DNA from: Deinococcus hopiensis KR-140
GTDB lineage: Bacteria > Deinococcota > Deinococci > Deinococcales > Deinococcaceae
DNA length: 64,000 nucleotides
Assembly: GCF_900176165.1 (NCBI RefSeq)
Contig: NZ_FWWU01000002.1
Coordinates: 1-64,000, forward strand
Direction of reading: 5' to 3'
This document shows, in pieces, positions 56,113 through 64,000 of this stretch. Position 1 is the stretch's first letter. Each line of letters starts with the position of its first letter. The position numbers and the translations under genes were made by a program. The notes beneath the pieces are model-generated. The model was given only the letters and a program-made list of their open reading frames with translations, was not told the origin of the DNA and searched no databases.

Positions 56113-57356
56113 TGCAAGGGTTTAGTGGAGGCGTAGTTCAGATGGGTGGTTTGTTCCTCAAAGGCCACCGGGGAACGGCAGCAGGGCGACGAATGGCGAC
56201 GTTGCCGGTTGTAAAACACCTCGATCCACGCGAACACGTCACTGCGGGTTTGGGCACACGTCCCGGGTGCCTGGCGCAGGTCGAGTTCAACCTTGAGGGT
56301 TGAGAAAAAGCGTTCCTGCACGGCGTTATCCCAACACTGCCCTTTGCTGCTCATGCTCTAAACCGCCTCCAGGCGCTCCAGGGCTTGTCGGTAGACCTCA
56401 CTGCTGTATTGGCTGCCTCGGTCGGAGTGGTGGAGCAGCCCGGTCTCGGGCTGCCGTCGCTGCCAAGCCATGTTCAGCGCCGCGGTGACCAGCGGCGTGT
56501 GAAGACGTTCGCTCATCGCCCAGCCGACAATTTTTCTGGAGAACAGGTCCATGACCGTGGCCAGATACAGCCAGCCCTCCGTCGTCGGCAGAGAGGTGAT
56601 GTCCGTGACCCACTTCCGGTTCGGCCGGTCGGCACTGAACTCTCAGTTCAGCAGATTTTCTGCGGTTGGGTGAGCCGATGAGGCCTTGGTCGTCACGCGA
56701 AACGGCCGCTTGCAGCGGATCTCAGGGTCCGCTGCCTTCATCGGTCGCCCGATCCGCTGTCGGCTCACCCGCTCTCCCTCATCTGCGAGATCCGCTTGAA
56801 TTCTCGGGGTTCCGTAAGTCCCTCGGCTTCGCTGATGACTCGCCTTGATCTTCTCGGTCTGGGCGCGGTCTTTTCGCGCTCTGACACGCTCTGGCCTTCC
56901 CCGCGTCTGCGTAATACCCGCTCACACCGACCTCCAGCACCTGACACATCAGCTCCACCGGAAACTCTTCCTGGTACTGCTGAACGAAGGCGAAGATCAG
57001 CTTTGTTTGGCGAAGAAGGCCACGGCTTTTTTCAACACATCCCACTCCTGACGGGCAATCTCCAGTTCACGCTCCAGATGCTTGATCCGTTCTTCCTGTT
57101 CAGAACGCGCAGGGAAGCCACGCCCCGTCAATACGGGCGTCCCACAGCCTTCTGCACCTCCTGCCGCTTTTTCCAGCGCGCGACGTAGTGGGGAGGGACG
57201 CCGAGGTCGCGGGCGATTTGGGCACAACTTTTGCCCGCGACTTCGACCAGCCGCACGGCCTCCTGCTTGAATTCAGCGGTGTAGTTCTGCCGAGGGGTCG
57301 TCATATCTCGCTCCAGTCTGAATCAGACTGAACTTTCCCTCCACAAAACCCTGGCA
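56113..57356 (-). mobile_element. IS3-family element, dead
   Basis: Ends TGCAAGGGTTTAGTGGAGG (56113) and the complement of TGCCAGGGTTTTGTGGAGG (to 57356). OrfA starts at 57304 (TTPRQNYTAEFKQEAVRLVE) and breaks at about 57137. OrfB parts are KLIFAFVQQYQEEFPVELMC, VMDLFSRKIVGWAMSERL, GLLHHSDRGSQYSSEVYRQA and WDNAVQERFFSTLKVEL, in several frames with a TAG near 56358. Confidence 0.85.
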
Positions 57357-57363
57357 AGGCCAG

Positions 57364-57627
57364 TTACCGGCTGAGCACCAGGTCTCCTGCCCGGGCCTGG
57401 GCCATGGGTACCGTCGTGCCCAGACCCGTGAATGCCTGTTCCACGCTCCATGCCCAGGGTCTCGTCAGAGCTTCCCGGCGGTTGAACTGGGTGAAGTGGC
57501 TGGAGATGCGCGTGCGCTCGGACAGCTCGCGGTCCCCCCAGCCATTGGTGTGCTCTACCATCTGTCCCTGCACCACGCAAGCAGTCCCTAACTGAATACG
57601 CGCTTTTCCAAAGAGACACTGCTCCAT
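57364..57627 (-). CDS. small hypothetical protein downstream of P450, possibly truncated
   Basis: An 87-residue reading that begins 16 bases after the P450 stop and ends 7 bases from the IS3-family element, so the natural C-terminus may have been lost. Segments such as RIQLGTACVVQGQMVEHTNG and RTRISSHFTQFNRREALTRP look like a real protein but I do not recognise them. It is probably co-transcribed with the P450. Confidence 0.4.
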   Translation of the reverse strand: MEQCLFGKARIQLGTACVVQGQMVEHTNGWGDRELSERTRISSHFTQFNRREALTRPWAWSVEQAFTGLGTTVPMAQARAGDLVLSR

Positions 57628-57643
57628 GTGGAAGAGCCGGTGT

Positions 57644-58777
57644 TCAACCGAATGTGACGGGCAAGTGCTTCACACCAGAGACGATCTGACTGGGAATGGG
57701 CTCCAGCGCTGTACCAGGAACGGTCCGAAGGTTCGGGAGACGGTCCAGCACAGCGCCCAGCGCCACACTTGCCTCTAACCGGGCGAGCGGAGCGCCAAGA
57801 CAGAAGTGAATGCCATTCCCGAAAGCCAGGTGCCGGTTAGGAGTCCGCGATGGGTCAAAGGCGGCTGCATGCTCGAACTGCGCCTCATCTCGGTTGGCGG
57901 CCCCGATCCACGCCAGGACAGGAGCTCCGCCCGGGATCACCTGTCCGCCCAGTTCCACATCCTGCGCAGCCGTGCGGAACATGGACTGCACGGGGGGCCG
58001 GAAGCGGAGGGACTCCTCAATGCTGTTCGGCAGCAGGCCGCGGTCGGCCAAGACGACCTCATGGGCTTCGGGGGCATCCTGCCAGCAGAGCAGGGTGTTC
58101 GCGAGCAGGTTGGTCGTCGTCTCGTTCCCGGCCACCAGCAAGAGCATGCAAAAGCCCAGCAATTCCTGCACGTTGAGCTGCTCACCTTCTACCTGGGCCT
58201 CAATCAGTCCGGAGATCAGGTCATCGCCAGGTGCGTGCCGCCGCCGCTCGACGAGCTCTCCGAAATAGGCGCCCATTTCACGGCTGCCACTCCGGTCGCC
58301 CGTCACGACTGCGTCTGACCAGCGTTTGAACGCGTCCCGGTCCGAGGCGGGAATCCCCAGGATCTCCGCAATCACGATCACGGGCAGGGGAGAGGCGAAA
58401 TCAAGGACGAAGTCCATCGTTCCCTTCTTCTCGACGGGGGTAAGAAGTTCGTCCACCAGTTCGGCAATGCGGGGTTCGAGCGCACGCACCTGCCTTGGTG
58501 TAAAGGCCTGCTCGACCAGAGCGCGGAGTTGCCGGTGACGCGGCGGGTCAGTGGAAATGATGCTGGACGACAGGGCGTGCTCAGCGTCCCCTCCACGAGG
58601 GCGGCCCCGCTGCGAGGAAAAGCCCTTCCAGTCGGACAAGACGCGCTGCACGCCTGGATAGTCGAAAACCATCCACATGCCGGAGCGAGCGTCATGGACG
58701 ACGGGTGACCGCTCACGCATCACGGCATACCAGGGATAGGGATCCAGGAGGGAGAAGCTGGGCGCGCCGAGGGTCAT
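57644..58777 (-). CDS. cytochrome P450
   Basis: A 377-residue soluble bacterial P450. The oxygen-activating helix I is LLVAGNETTTNLL, the ExxR motif is in SIEESLRFRPPVQ, and the haem-binding loop FGNGIHFCLGAPLARLE supplies the cysteine ligand. A preceding DPPRHRQLRALVEQAFTPRQ is typical. No ferredoxin or reductase is adjacent. I start at 58777 (MTLGAPSFSLLDPYPW); longer starts (58789 or 58876) add an unusual N-terminus. It should hydroxylate a hydrophobic substrate not identifiable here. Confidence 0.93.
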   Translation of the reverse strand: MTLGAPSFSLLDPYPWYAVMRERSPVVHDARSGMWMVFDYPGVQRVLSDWKGFSSQRGRPRGGDAEHALSSSIISTDPPRHRQLRALVEQAFTPRQVRALEPRIAELVDELLTPVEKKGTMDFVLDFASPLPVIVIAEILGIPASDRDAFKRWSDAVVTGDRSGSREMGAYFGELVERRRHAPGDDLISGLIEAQVEGEQLNVQELLGFCMLLLVAGNETTTNLLANTLLCWQDAPEAHEVVLADRGLLPNSIEESLRFRPPVQSMFRTAAQDVELGGQVIPGGAPVLAWIGAANRDEAQFEHAAAFDPSRTPNRHLAFGNGIHFCLGAPLARLEASVALGAVLDRLPNLRTVPGTALEPIPSQIVSGVKHLPVTFG

Positions 58778-58921
58778 GGTCGGCAGCATAACGACAGCCG
58801 ATATCCCCATTTGTGCCGTGTGGGCACGAAAAAAGCATCCGACGGCCCTGTCCGGAGTGCGCATAGAGTCCGTCATGGCGGCGAACCCTCCGTACAGACG
58901 GCCTGGCCGTCCGCACGTTTC

Positions 58922-59125
58922 TCAAGAATTGGTCCCTCCTGTTGCGTCATTCGGTTCCTTCAGATGATCTCGCACCGCGCGTCTGGGCCAGCGTCCTTCC
59001 ACCACCAAGGGCAAGGCCGCCTCAGTCGGGCGCAAGAGCAGCGGCGTGAGCCCGTACGAGCGGAGCAGTGCGTGCTCCGCGGGCCGGCTGCCCCGCAACT
59101 TCCCCCACTTCGTTTTCAGCTCCAC
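58922..59125 (-). other. doubtful short reverse reading
   Basis: ELKTKWGKLRGSRPAEHALL, RSYGLTPLLLRPTEAALPLV looks protein-like but lacks a start signal and any recognised domain. It may be a fragment flanking the IS66 tail. Confidence 0.3.
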
Positions 59126-59187
59126 GCGAAGGAGCAGCGCGAACGCCGTGCCCGGTACCGGGGGCAGAGGAAAAGGAACAAGGTTGA

Positions 59188-59332
59188 GGATGGCATGAAC
59201 TTTTGCCGCATTCGCAGCTATACTTCAACTCTTCACAAGCAGAGTATGAACATCTGTCAGGGTCTCGCCAGCATCTTCCGCAGTGAAATCCTTAGGCCCA
59301 ACTTCTGGTATCGAATGTCTGTCATTTGTAAA
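59188..59332 (+). mobile_element. IS66-type transposase 3' fragment
   Basis: Reads DGMNFCRIRSYTSTLHKQSM, NICQGLASIFRSEILRPNFW, the C-terminal tail of the transposases at 16581 and 42587. Everything upstream is lost. It directly precedes the DHFR-like passenger. Confidence 0.85.
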
Positions 59333-59343
59333 GGAGGGGTTTC

Positions 59344-59964
59344 ATGCGCAAACTCATTGTCGGTAATCTTGTCACTCTCGATGGATACTATGAAGGAAAG
59401 AACCGAGATCTGAATGCGATTTTCGATTACTTTCATCCGGATTACGTCGGAGATCAGAATTTCGACCACTTCATGGCAGAACGGATGCGTGCTGCAGACA
59501 CGCTTATCCTAAGCGGTAGGACCAACTTCTTGGACAATATGAAATATTGGACAAGCGTACCAGGTAATCCAAATTCTACAGCAATTCGGCTCGAGATGGC
59601 TGAGCTCCAGCGAAAAATGAACAAGATTGTTGTCTCGGATCATCTTGCACAGGAGGAGTTGACGCCTTGGGATGACAATACGCGTATCATTAAAATTGAT
59701 GACGCGGTGAGAGAAGTTGCGGTGTTAAAACAAGAGACGGGTCGTGATATTTTTATATTTGCCGGACGCGCACTTTGGAACCATTTAATGGCTCATGATT
59801 TGGTTGATGAGCTTCACCTCATGACTTTCCCTCTGATTTCTGGTGGAGGCACTCCTCTGTTTGTGGGACGTCCCCCGGTATCCTTGAAACTTATTGAAAC
59901 GCGGACTTGGCAGGGCTCAGGGAATATACTGGCGTGTTATCAAGTGAGTCGGTACCCAGCGTAA
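59344..59964 (+). CDS. DHFR/RibD-C family protein, IS66 passenger
   Basis: A 206-residue reductase-like protein of the RibD C-terminal/DHFR superfamily: MRKLIVGNLVTLDGYYEGKN at the start, MRAADTLILSGRTNFLDNMK, KIVVSDHLAQ, TGRDIFIFAGRALWNHLMAH, and DLVDELHLMTFPLISGGGTP. These NADPH-binding proteins are commonly of unknown substrate. AAAGGAGGGGTTTC precedes ATG 59344. It sits between an IS66 transposase tail and a degenerate palindromic end and is more AT-rich than the host, like the other passengers. Confidence 0.88.
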   Translation: MRKLIVGNLVTLDGYYEGKNRDLNAIFDYFHPDYVGDQNFDHFMAERMRAADTLILSGRTNFLDNMKYWTSVPGNPNSTAIRLEMAELQRKMNKIVVSDHLAQEELTPWDDNTRIIKIDDAVREVAVLKQETGRDIFIFAGRALWNHLMAHDLVDELHLMTFPLISGGGTPLFVGRPPVSLKLIETRTWQGSGNILACYQVSRYPA

Positions 59965-60003
59965 CTACTTGGGACCAGGTTCTGGCACCTGTTCAGTCGT
60001 TAC
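59961..60003. repeat. degenerate IS66-type palindromic end
   Basis: GTAACTACTTGGGACCAGG and a distal GCACCTGTTCAGTCGTTAC pair partly. It overlaps the stop of the DHFR-like gene. Confidence 0.5.
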
Positions 60004-60028
60004 CCCCTGCCAATGTCCGAAGTCCAAC

Positions 60029-61057
60029 CTAGAACTTGCGTCGTTTCTCTTGCGTTCTCGTTGAGGTCTCGCGGATGACCAGAGACACAGGCAGGGTAAT
60101 GAGAGCATCTGAGCTGGTGGGATTCATCAGGCAGTCCACGCCCCGTGAGCCTAGGGCTTCTTTGTCCACCTGTACGGTGGTTAGAGGAGGGAAAGACAGC
60201 GCTGCACCTACCAGGTCGTCGAAGCCAACAATCGCAAGGTCCTCGGGCACCCGGAGGCCCTGCATCTGGCAGACACGCATGGCTTTGAACGCCGTAGCGT
60301 CGTTGAATGCGAAGATGGCGTCAGGGCGCTTCTCCAACTGCAGCAGCCGATGTACGGCGCTTTCCGTACCCTCCTCTTCATCCAAGGGAAAGCGCGCGGC
60401 CTCCAGCGCTGGATCTGGCAGTAGGCCATGGGCCAGCAAAGCGTGGCGGTAGCCCTGCACACGCTGAGCAATGCTGTAGTGGGTCTGCGGGCCACTGATG
60501 AATGCAATGCGGCGGTAGCCCTGCTCAATCAAGTGTTCGGTCAACAGGTAAGCCCCGCCAAAGTTGTCGCTGTTGACGCAGGTGAACCCCGGGTACCAGT
60601 GGTCGACCAACACAGCCGGAAGGTTGAGCGCCAGGACAGCTTCAAGTTGGCGGGGTTCGAAGTACCCCACGCAGATCAGGCCCTCTGCCTCTTGGCGCGC
60701 GATCAGCTCGGGCAGAGGGTCATCGCTGCCGACGGAACTGTAGGACAAGCCCATCTTCTCGGTGCGGCAGGCCTCCTCGACGCCATGCAGCACAGGAGAA
60801 TAGAAAGGATTTCCTCCAGCGGACTCCCGTTGACGACGGTAGAGAAAGGTAATGCGTTTCAATCGACTCCGACCGTGTTGCTGACGCAAGTTGCTCAGGT
60901 CATACCCAAGTTCACTTGCTGCGCTCACAACGCGCTGGCGGGTGGTATCGGTGATCCCAGGGTGGTTGTTCAGGGAGCGTGAAACCGTCGCTACCGATAC
61001 GCCTGCGTGTTTGGCCACATCCCGAATAGTTGGACTCGTTGTCAAGATTTTCTCCAC
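60029..61057 (-). CDS. LacI-family transcriptional regulator
   Basis: A 342-residue repressor-type regulator. Residues 10-30 hold the helix-turn-helix TIRDVAKHAGVSVATVSRSL with the following hinge. The periplasmic-binding-like sensor domain includes SAGGNPFYSPVLHGVEEACR, AVLVDHWYPGFTCVNSDNFG, HLIEQGYRRIAFISGP and VPEDLAIVGFDDLVGAAL. It is transcribed divergently from a sugar ABC operon starting 300 bases away and most likely controls it in response to the transported sugar or a derivative. Confidence 0.93.
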   Translation of the reverse strand: MEKILTTSPTIRDVAKHAGVSVATVSRSLNNHPGITDTTRQRVVSAASELGYDLSNLRQQHGRSRLKRITFLYRRQRESAGGNPFYSPVLHGVEEACRTEKMGLSYSSVGSDDPLPELIARQEAEGLICVGYFEPRQLEAVLALNLPAVLVDHWYPGFTCVNSDNFGGAYLLTEHLIEQGYRRIAFISGPQTHYSIAQRVQGYRHALLAHGLLPDPALEAARFPLDEEEGTESAVHRLLQLEKRPDAIFAFNDATAFKAMRVCQMQGLRVPEDLAIVGFDDLVGAALSFPPLTTVQVDKEALGSRGVDCLMNPTSSDALITLPVSLVIRETSTRTQEKRRKF

Positions 61058-61359
61058 TTCTGCTGTTGTTGGCTCAGCATACCTCTATTGCCCGAATTCT
61101 AGCTCCATCCTTGTTACAGAAACAACAGGGTGGGACGATCCAGAATCTCAATTGGAAAGCGGTCTGCACATCGGCGAAAGCTGTGAAATTTGCCCATTGA
61201 GGACTGCATTTCAGCGTCTTAGCTGTTTAGTAACAGCTTTTTAGATAGGCCGAAAAGATGGATCAGGTCCACTTGACAGCCCCGTAATAGCCGAGTAACT
61301 TTGATGCACAGTTACACAACAGAGCGGGCGTTACTGAACGTCTCTTCGGGAGGTTAAGT
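61058..61359. promoter_or_regulatory. divergent control region of lacI-type gene and sugar operon
   Basis: It holds the promoters of both directions. TTGTTACAGAAACAA at 61112-61126 is a short palindrome that might be an operator. AGCTGTT-TAGT-AACAGCT followed by TTTTT (61221-61242) looks like a small terminator or attenuator in the operon leader. GGGAGG at 61348 is the ribosome site for the binding protein. Confidence 0.45.
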
Positions 61360-62631
61360 ATGCACATGCGTAGACCGATCTTTTCCCTTGTCGTGGCTCT
61401 TGCAGTAACAAGCAGTGCCCAAGCGGTCACCAACATCACCATTTGGTATCCTTGGGGGCCACCGGACGGCCAGGAAGTCGTTAACCGTGCCAACGAATTC
61501 AACAAGATGCAAAACGAAATCAAGGTCAACCCGGTGCTTGTCTCCGGTTCAGGCATTCAGGGAACCACGCAGGGCAAGTTCCTCACGGCCGTGACGAGCG
61601 GGCAGGTCCCAGACGCGGTGCTGTACTGGGGTCAGGACGTCATCCCTGGCCTGCAAAAGGTCGGCGCGCTCCTGCCGCTGGACCAGTATTTCGCTCCAGC
61701 GGGTCTCAAACCCTCTGCGTTCAACCAGACGGCGCTCAACGCCATGAAAGTGGGCGGCAAGACCTACGGCATTCCGCAGATGTCGAGCGACCTGATGCTC
61801 TACTACAACAAGGACATGTTCAAAGCGGCTGGCCTCAAGCCCCCGAAGACGCTGGCTGAACTCGACGCTGCCGCTGAGAAACTCACGGTCCGAAAGGGTA
61901 ATGAAATCACCCGCGCGGGCTTCATCCCTTGGCTCCAGCAGGGCACCCCCCTTCCCTGGACCGGCATTTTCGGTGGCAAGCTGAACGGTGCCAACGGCAA
62001 AGTCGATCTGCTCAACAGCGGCACCCTCAAAGCGCTTCAGTGGCAGGAGGGATACGTTAAGAAGTACGGTGCAGCCAACCTGACCCGTTTCATCAGCTCC
62101 ATCGGCTCGACCACCACTTCCTCAGCTTCCGACCCCTTCCTGCTCGAGAAGGTTGCCATGGAAGTCAACGGGCAGTGGCACGGGAACTACCTCAAGCGTT
62201 ACAAGCCCGACCTGAATTACGGCGTCGTACCTATTCCCTATCCTGCGGGCGGCACGCCGAACGCCACGTGGATCAACAGTAACGCCTGGTTGATTCCCAA
62301 AGGCTCGAAAAACCCAGGGGCTGTGGTGAAATTCATCGCCTACATGAGCAGCCCTGAAGTGAGTGGCAAGCATGCCGACGCCGTGTTCAACATCTCACCA
62401 GTCGTCGGTGCCAGCAAGTTCCAGAAGAATCTGAACGAACCCGTGATGCAACTCGCCAACCAGCTGTTCCGTGGGAAGACGTACACCTCGCCCGTCACGA
62501 GCCAGATCCTCCAGCTTCAGACGGAGCTAAACACTGCCTTTGAAAGCGTGCAACAAGGCGCGAAGTCGCCGCGAGACGCGCTCACCGCAGGTCAGAAGAA
62601 TCTGGATCAGGCCGCGTCCCAGAACCGCTGA
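61360..62631 (+). CDS. sugar ABC transporter, solute-binding protein
   Basis: A 423-residue exported binding protein of the family 1 type. The signal peptide (MHMRRPIFSLVVALAVTSSA, cut after AQA) lacks a lipobox cysteine. The mature part begins VTNITIWYPWGPPDGQEVVN and has the usual TAVTSGQVPDAVLYWGQDVI, YGIPQMSSDLMLYYNKDMFK, MEVNGQWHGNYLKRY and AWLIPKGSKNPGAVVKFIAY segments. It delivers an oligosaccharide or related sugar to the permeases encoded next. GGGAGGTTAAGT precedes ATG 61360. Confidence 0.93.
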   Translation: MHMRRPIFSLVVALAVTSSAQAVTNITIWYPWGPPDGQEVVNRANEFNKMQNEIKVNPVLVSGSGIQGTTQGKFLTAVTSGQVPDAVLYWGQDVIPGLQKVGALLPLDQYFAPAGLKPSAFNQTALNAMKVGGKTYGIPQMSSDLMLYYNKDMFKAAGLKPPKTLAELDAAAEKLTVRKGNEITRAGFIPWLQQGTPLPWTGIFGGKLNGANGKVDLLNSGTLKALQWQEGYVKKYGAANLTRFISSIGSTTTSSASDPFLLEKVAMEVNGQWHGNYLKRYKPDLNYGVVPIPYPAGGTPNATWINSNAWLIPKGSKNPGAVVKFIAYMSSPEVSGKHADAVFNISPVVGASKFQKNLNEPVMQLANQLFRGKTYTSPVTSQILQLQTELNTAFESVQQGAKSPRDALTAGQKNLDQAASQNR

Positions 62632-62736
62632 ATCGCGCGTTGCCTCACTTCTGGGTGGGGAATATTCCAAGGTGTCGCATGGGCCGGAAGCTCTTATTCC
62701 GGCCCTGCCTATATCCCGAGGAGGGAACAAGCCGCT

Positions 62737-63672
62737 ATGTCCACTGCTTCCACCCAATACTCCAGCGACAACACGCGGATACGGCAACGACGCAAATTCT
62801 GGAACCACCTCGGCCTCGGGCTGCTGTTTATCGCTCCGTGGCTGATTGGCTTTCTGGTCCTCACCCTCTACCCGTTCTTCTCGTCGCTGTACTACTCCTT
62901 TACGGAGTACAACGTCTTGAGCGCACCCAAGTGGGTGGGCCTGCAGAACTACCAGCACCTGATGACCGACGCCAAGTTCGTCGCGTCGATCAAGAACACC
63001 CTCTACTACACGGTGATTGCCGTACCGCTCGGCGTGGGGCTCGCCATTGGCCTTGCCCTGATCTACAACCAGAGGATTCCAGCGCGTCCCCTCTTCCGGA
63101 CCCTAATGTACGTGCCGCTGATCGTGCCACCCGTGGCGACGGCGCTGCTGTGGCAGTGGATCTTCAACCCGCAGGTCGGCCTCCTCAACGCCATGCTCGC
63201 CAAGATTGGCGTTTCCGGACCCACCTGGCTGGGAGACCCCCACTGGTCCAAAATTGCGCTGATCATCATGGCCCAGTGGGGCGTGGGGGGAAGCGTACTG
63301 CTGTTGCTGGCAGCGCTCCAGGACGTTCCCCGCCAGCTGTACGAGGCCGCAGAGATCGACGGTGCCAATCTGTGGCAGAAGTTTTGGAACGTGACGCTGC
63401 CGATGATTTCGCCCGTGGTGTTCTTTATCAGCATCACCGGTATCATCAGCGCTTTCCAGGTGTTCACGGAGGCGTTCATCGTGTCTGGCGGCGAGGGCGG
63501 TCCAGTCAACTCCACGCTCTTCTACTCCCTGTACCTGTTTCAGCAGGCGTTCCGCTTCTTCAACATGGGTTACGCCTCCGCGATGGCCTGGCTGCTGTTC
63601 TTAGCGGTGCTGATCGTCACCCTGATCGTCTTCCGCTCCTCCGCCAAGGTGGTGTTCTATGACCGTACTTGA
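62737..63672 (+). CDS. sugar ABC transporter permease, MalF type
   Basis: A 311-residue inner-membrane subunit with six predicted helices, starting LGLLFIAPWLIGFLVLTLYP. The cytoplasmic EAA loop is YEAAEIDGANLWQKFWNVTL PMISPV, where the ATPase docks. ATG 62737 is preceded by GAGGAGG 15 bases upstream. It overlaps the next permease gene by 14 bases. Confidence 0.93.
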   Translation: MSTASTQYSSDNTRIRQRRKFWNHLGLGLLFIAPWLIGFLVLTLYPFFSSLYYSFTEYNVLSAPKWVGLQNYQHLMTDAKFVASIKNTLYYTVIAVPLGVGLAIGLALIYNQRIPARPLFRTLMYVPLIVPPVATALLWQWIFNPQVGLLNAMLAKIGVSGPTWLGDPHWSKIALIIMAQWGVGGSVLLLLAALQDVPRQLYEAAEIDGANLWQKFWNVTLPMISPVVFFISITGIISAFQVFTEAFIVSGGEGGPVNSTLFYSLYLFQQAFRFFNMGYASAMAWLLFLAVLIVTLIVFRSSAKVVFYDRT

Positions 63673-64000
63673 ATCCAGCGCTCAAGCAGGAGGAGCAAGA
63701 TCCCAGGGTTCCATCCGCCGCAACTTGGTCGTAGGTCGCATCCTCGCCTTCCTGGTGGCGCTGGCCGTGACCCTGTTCTTCGCCTTCCCGCTGTACTGGA
63801 TGTTCATTACGGCCGTCAAGGGCGACGCGGAGATCTTCCAGAGTCCGCCCACGCTCGTGCCCCACCCCCCCATCTGGAGCAACTTCGAGCGGGCACTCTC
63901 GCAGATTCCCTTCTGGTCCTACGTCAAGAACTCACTGCTCTACGCGGTGCTCTCTGCGGTCGGCGCGTCCCTATCAGCCTCCATCGTGGCGTACGGCTTT
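63659..64000 (+). CDS. sugar ABC transporter permease, MalG type (partial)
   Basis: The first 114 residues of the partner permease, open at the window edge. A first helix (LAFLVALAVTLFFAFPLYWM) is followed by FITAVKGDAEIFQSPPTLVP and WSYVKNSLLYAVLSAVGASL, the usual start of MalG-type proteins. ATG 63659 overlaps the end of the previous gene. No ATPase gene is seen in the window. Confidence 0.92.
   Translation, partial: MTVLESSAQAGGARSQGSIRRNLVVGRILAFLVALAVTLFFAFPLYWMFITAVKGDAEIFQSPPTLVPHPPIWSNFERALSQIPFWSYVKNSLLYAVLSAVGASLSASIVAYGF

Overview
The window looks like part of a large plasmid or secondary replicon of a Deinococcus-type bacterium. It is mostly GC-rich and carries an iteron-controlled replication initiator with parA/parB. 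It also has a 342-residue RNA ligase that matches the Deinococcus radiodurans enzyme DraRnl in length and in the position of its nucleotidyl lysine (K165), a DUF4139 protein, a CYTH protein and many insertion sequences. The species call is inference from family recognition; no database was searched.

Layout. 1-7.4 kb: a sigma-factor remnant, a cupin protein, a DUF4139 protein, a histidyl-tRNA synthetase of the eukaryote-like type, two decayed genes (DUF6508, a propeller-like protein) and an aldo/keto reductase. 7.5-11.7 kb: perfect hairpins, an AT-rich orphan gene, an IS982-like element split by a small repeat, and two broken IS66-type elements. 11.9-20.8 kb: a structured tandem repeat, a 917-residue TerD-like protein, a 4.4-kb IS66-based composite transposon sitting exactly at the start codon of a YqeY-like gene, and a CYTH protein. 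20.9-28.5 kb: IS6 remnant, nine iterons in three groups of three, rep, a DUF72 gene, a second dead rep copy interrupted by an IS3 element, then parB and parA behind a 26-bp perfect palindrome. 28.5-34.5 kb: a long gene-poor stretch, a 43-residue secreted peptide next to a TPR transcriptional regulator, a dead CbrC-like gene and a chloramphenicol-phosphotransferase-like kinase. 34.6-39.7 kb: a compact operon-like set of AAA+ ATPase, VWA protein, RNA ligase and 3'-5' exonuclease, most simply read as an RNA-repair module. 41.2-45.1 kb: a second IS66-based composite transposon with an IS110 element nested in it. 45.2-60 kb: a response regulator, FAD oxidoreductase plus SDR, many pseudogenes, a methyltransferase, a lipoprotein, a P450 and a DHFR-like gene behind an IS66 tail. 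60-64 kb: a LacI regulator and a sugar ABC uptake operon that runs off the window.

The most unusual signal is the IS66-type system. Each element has a left end (GTGACTACTCAGC-like), a single transposase gene whose most plausible start is a conserved ATC codon, then a different passenger gene, then a palindromic right end that forms a 12-18 bp stem directly after the passenger stop codon. Passengers seen are an unknown 289-residue protein, a pair of small membrane proteins, a DUF1963 protein, an unknown 212-residue protein, a DUF952 protein, a DHFR/RibD-like protein and an orphan 186-residue protein. Two groups are bounded by exact 8-bp target duplications (CTCACATG; GCCAGGGT), so strings of passenger plus hairpin have moved as units, resembling a cassette array built from IS ends. 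Most of the other mobile DNA and many cargo genes here are decaying through single frameshifts or nonsense codons.
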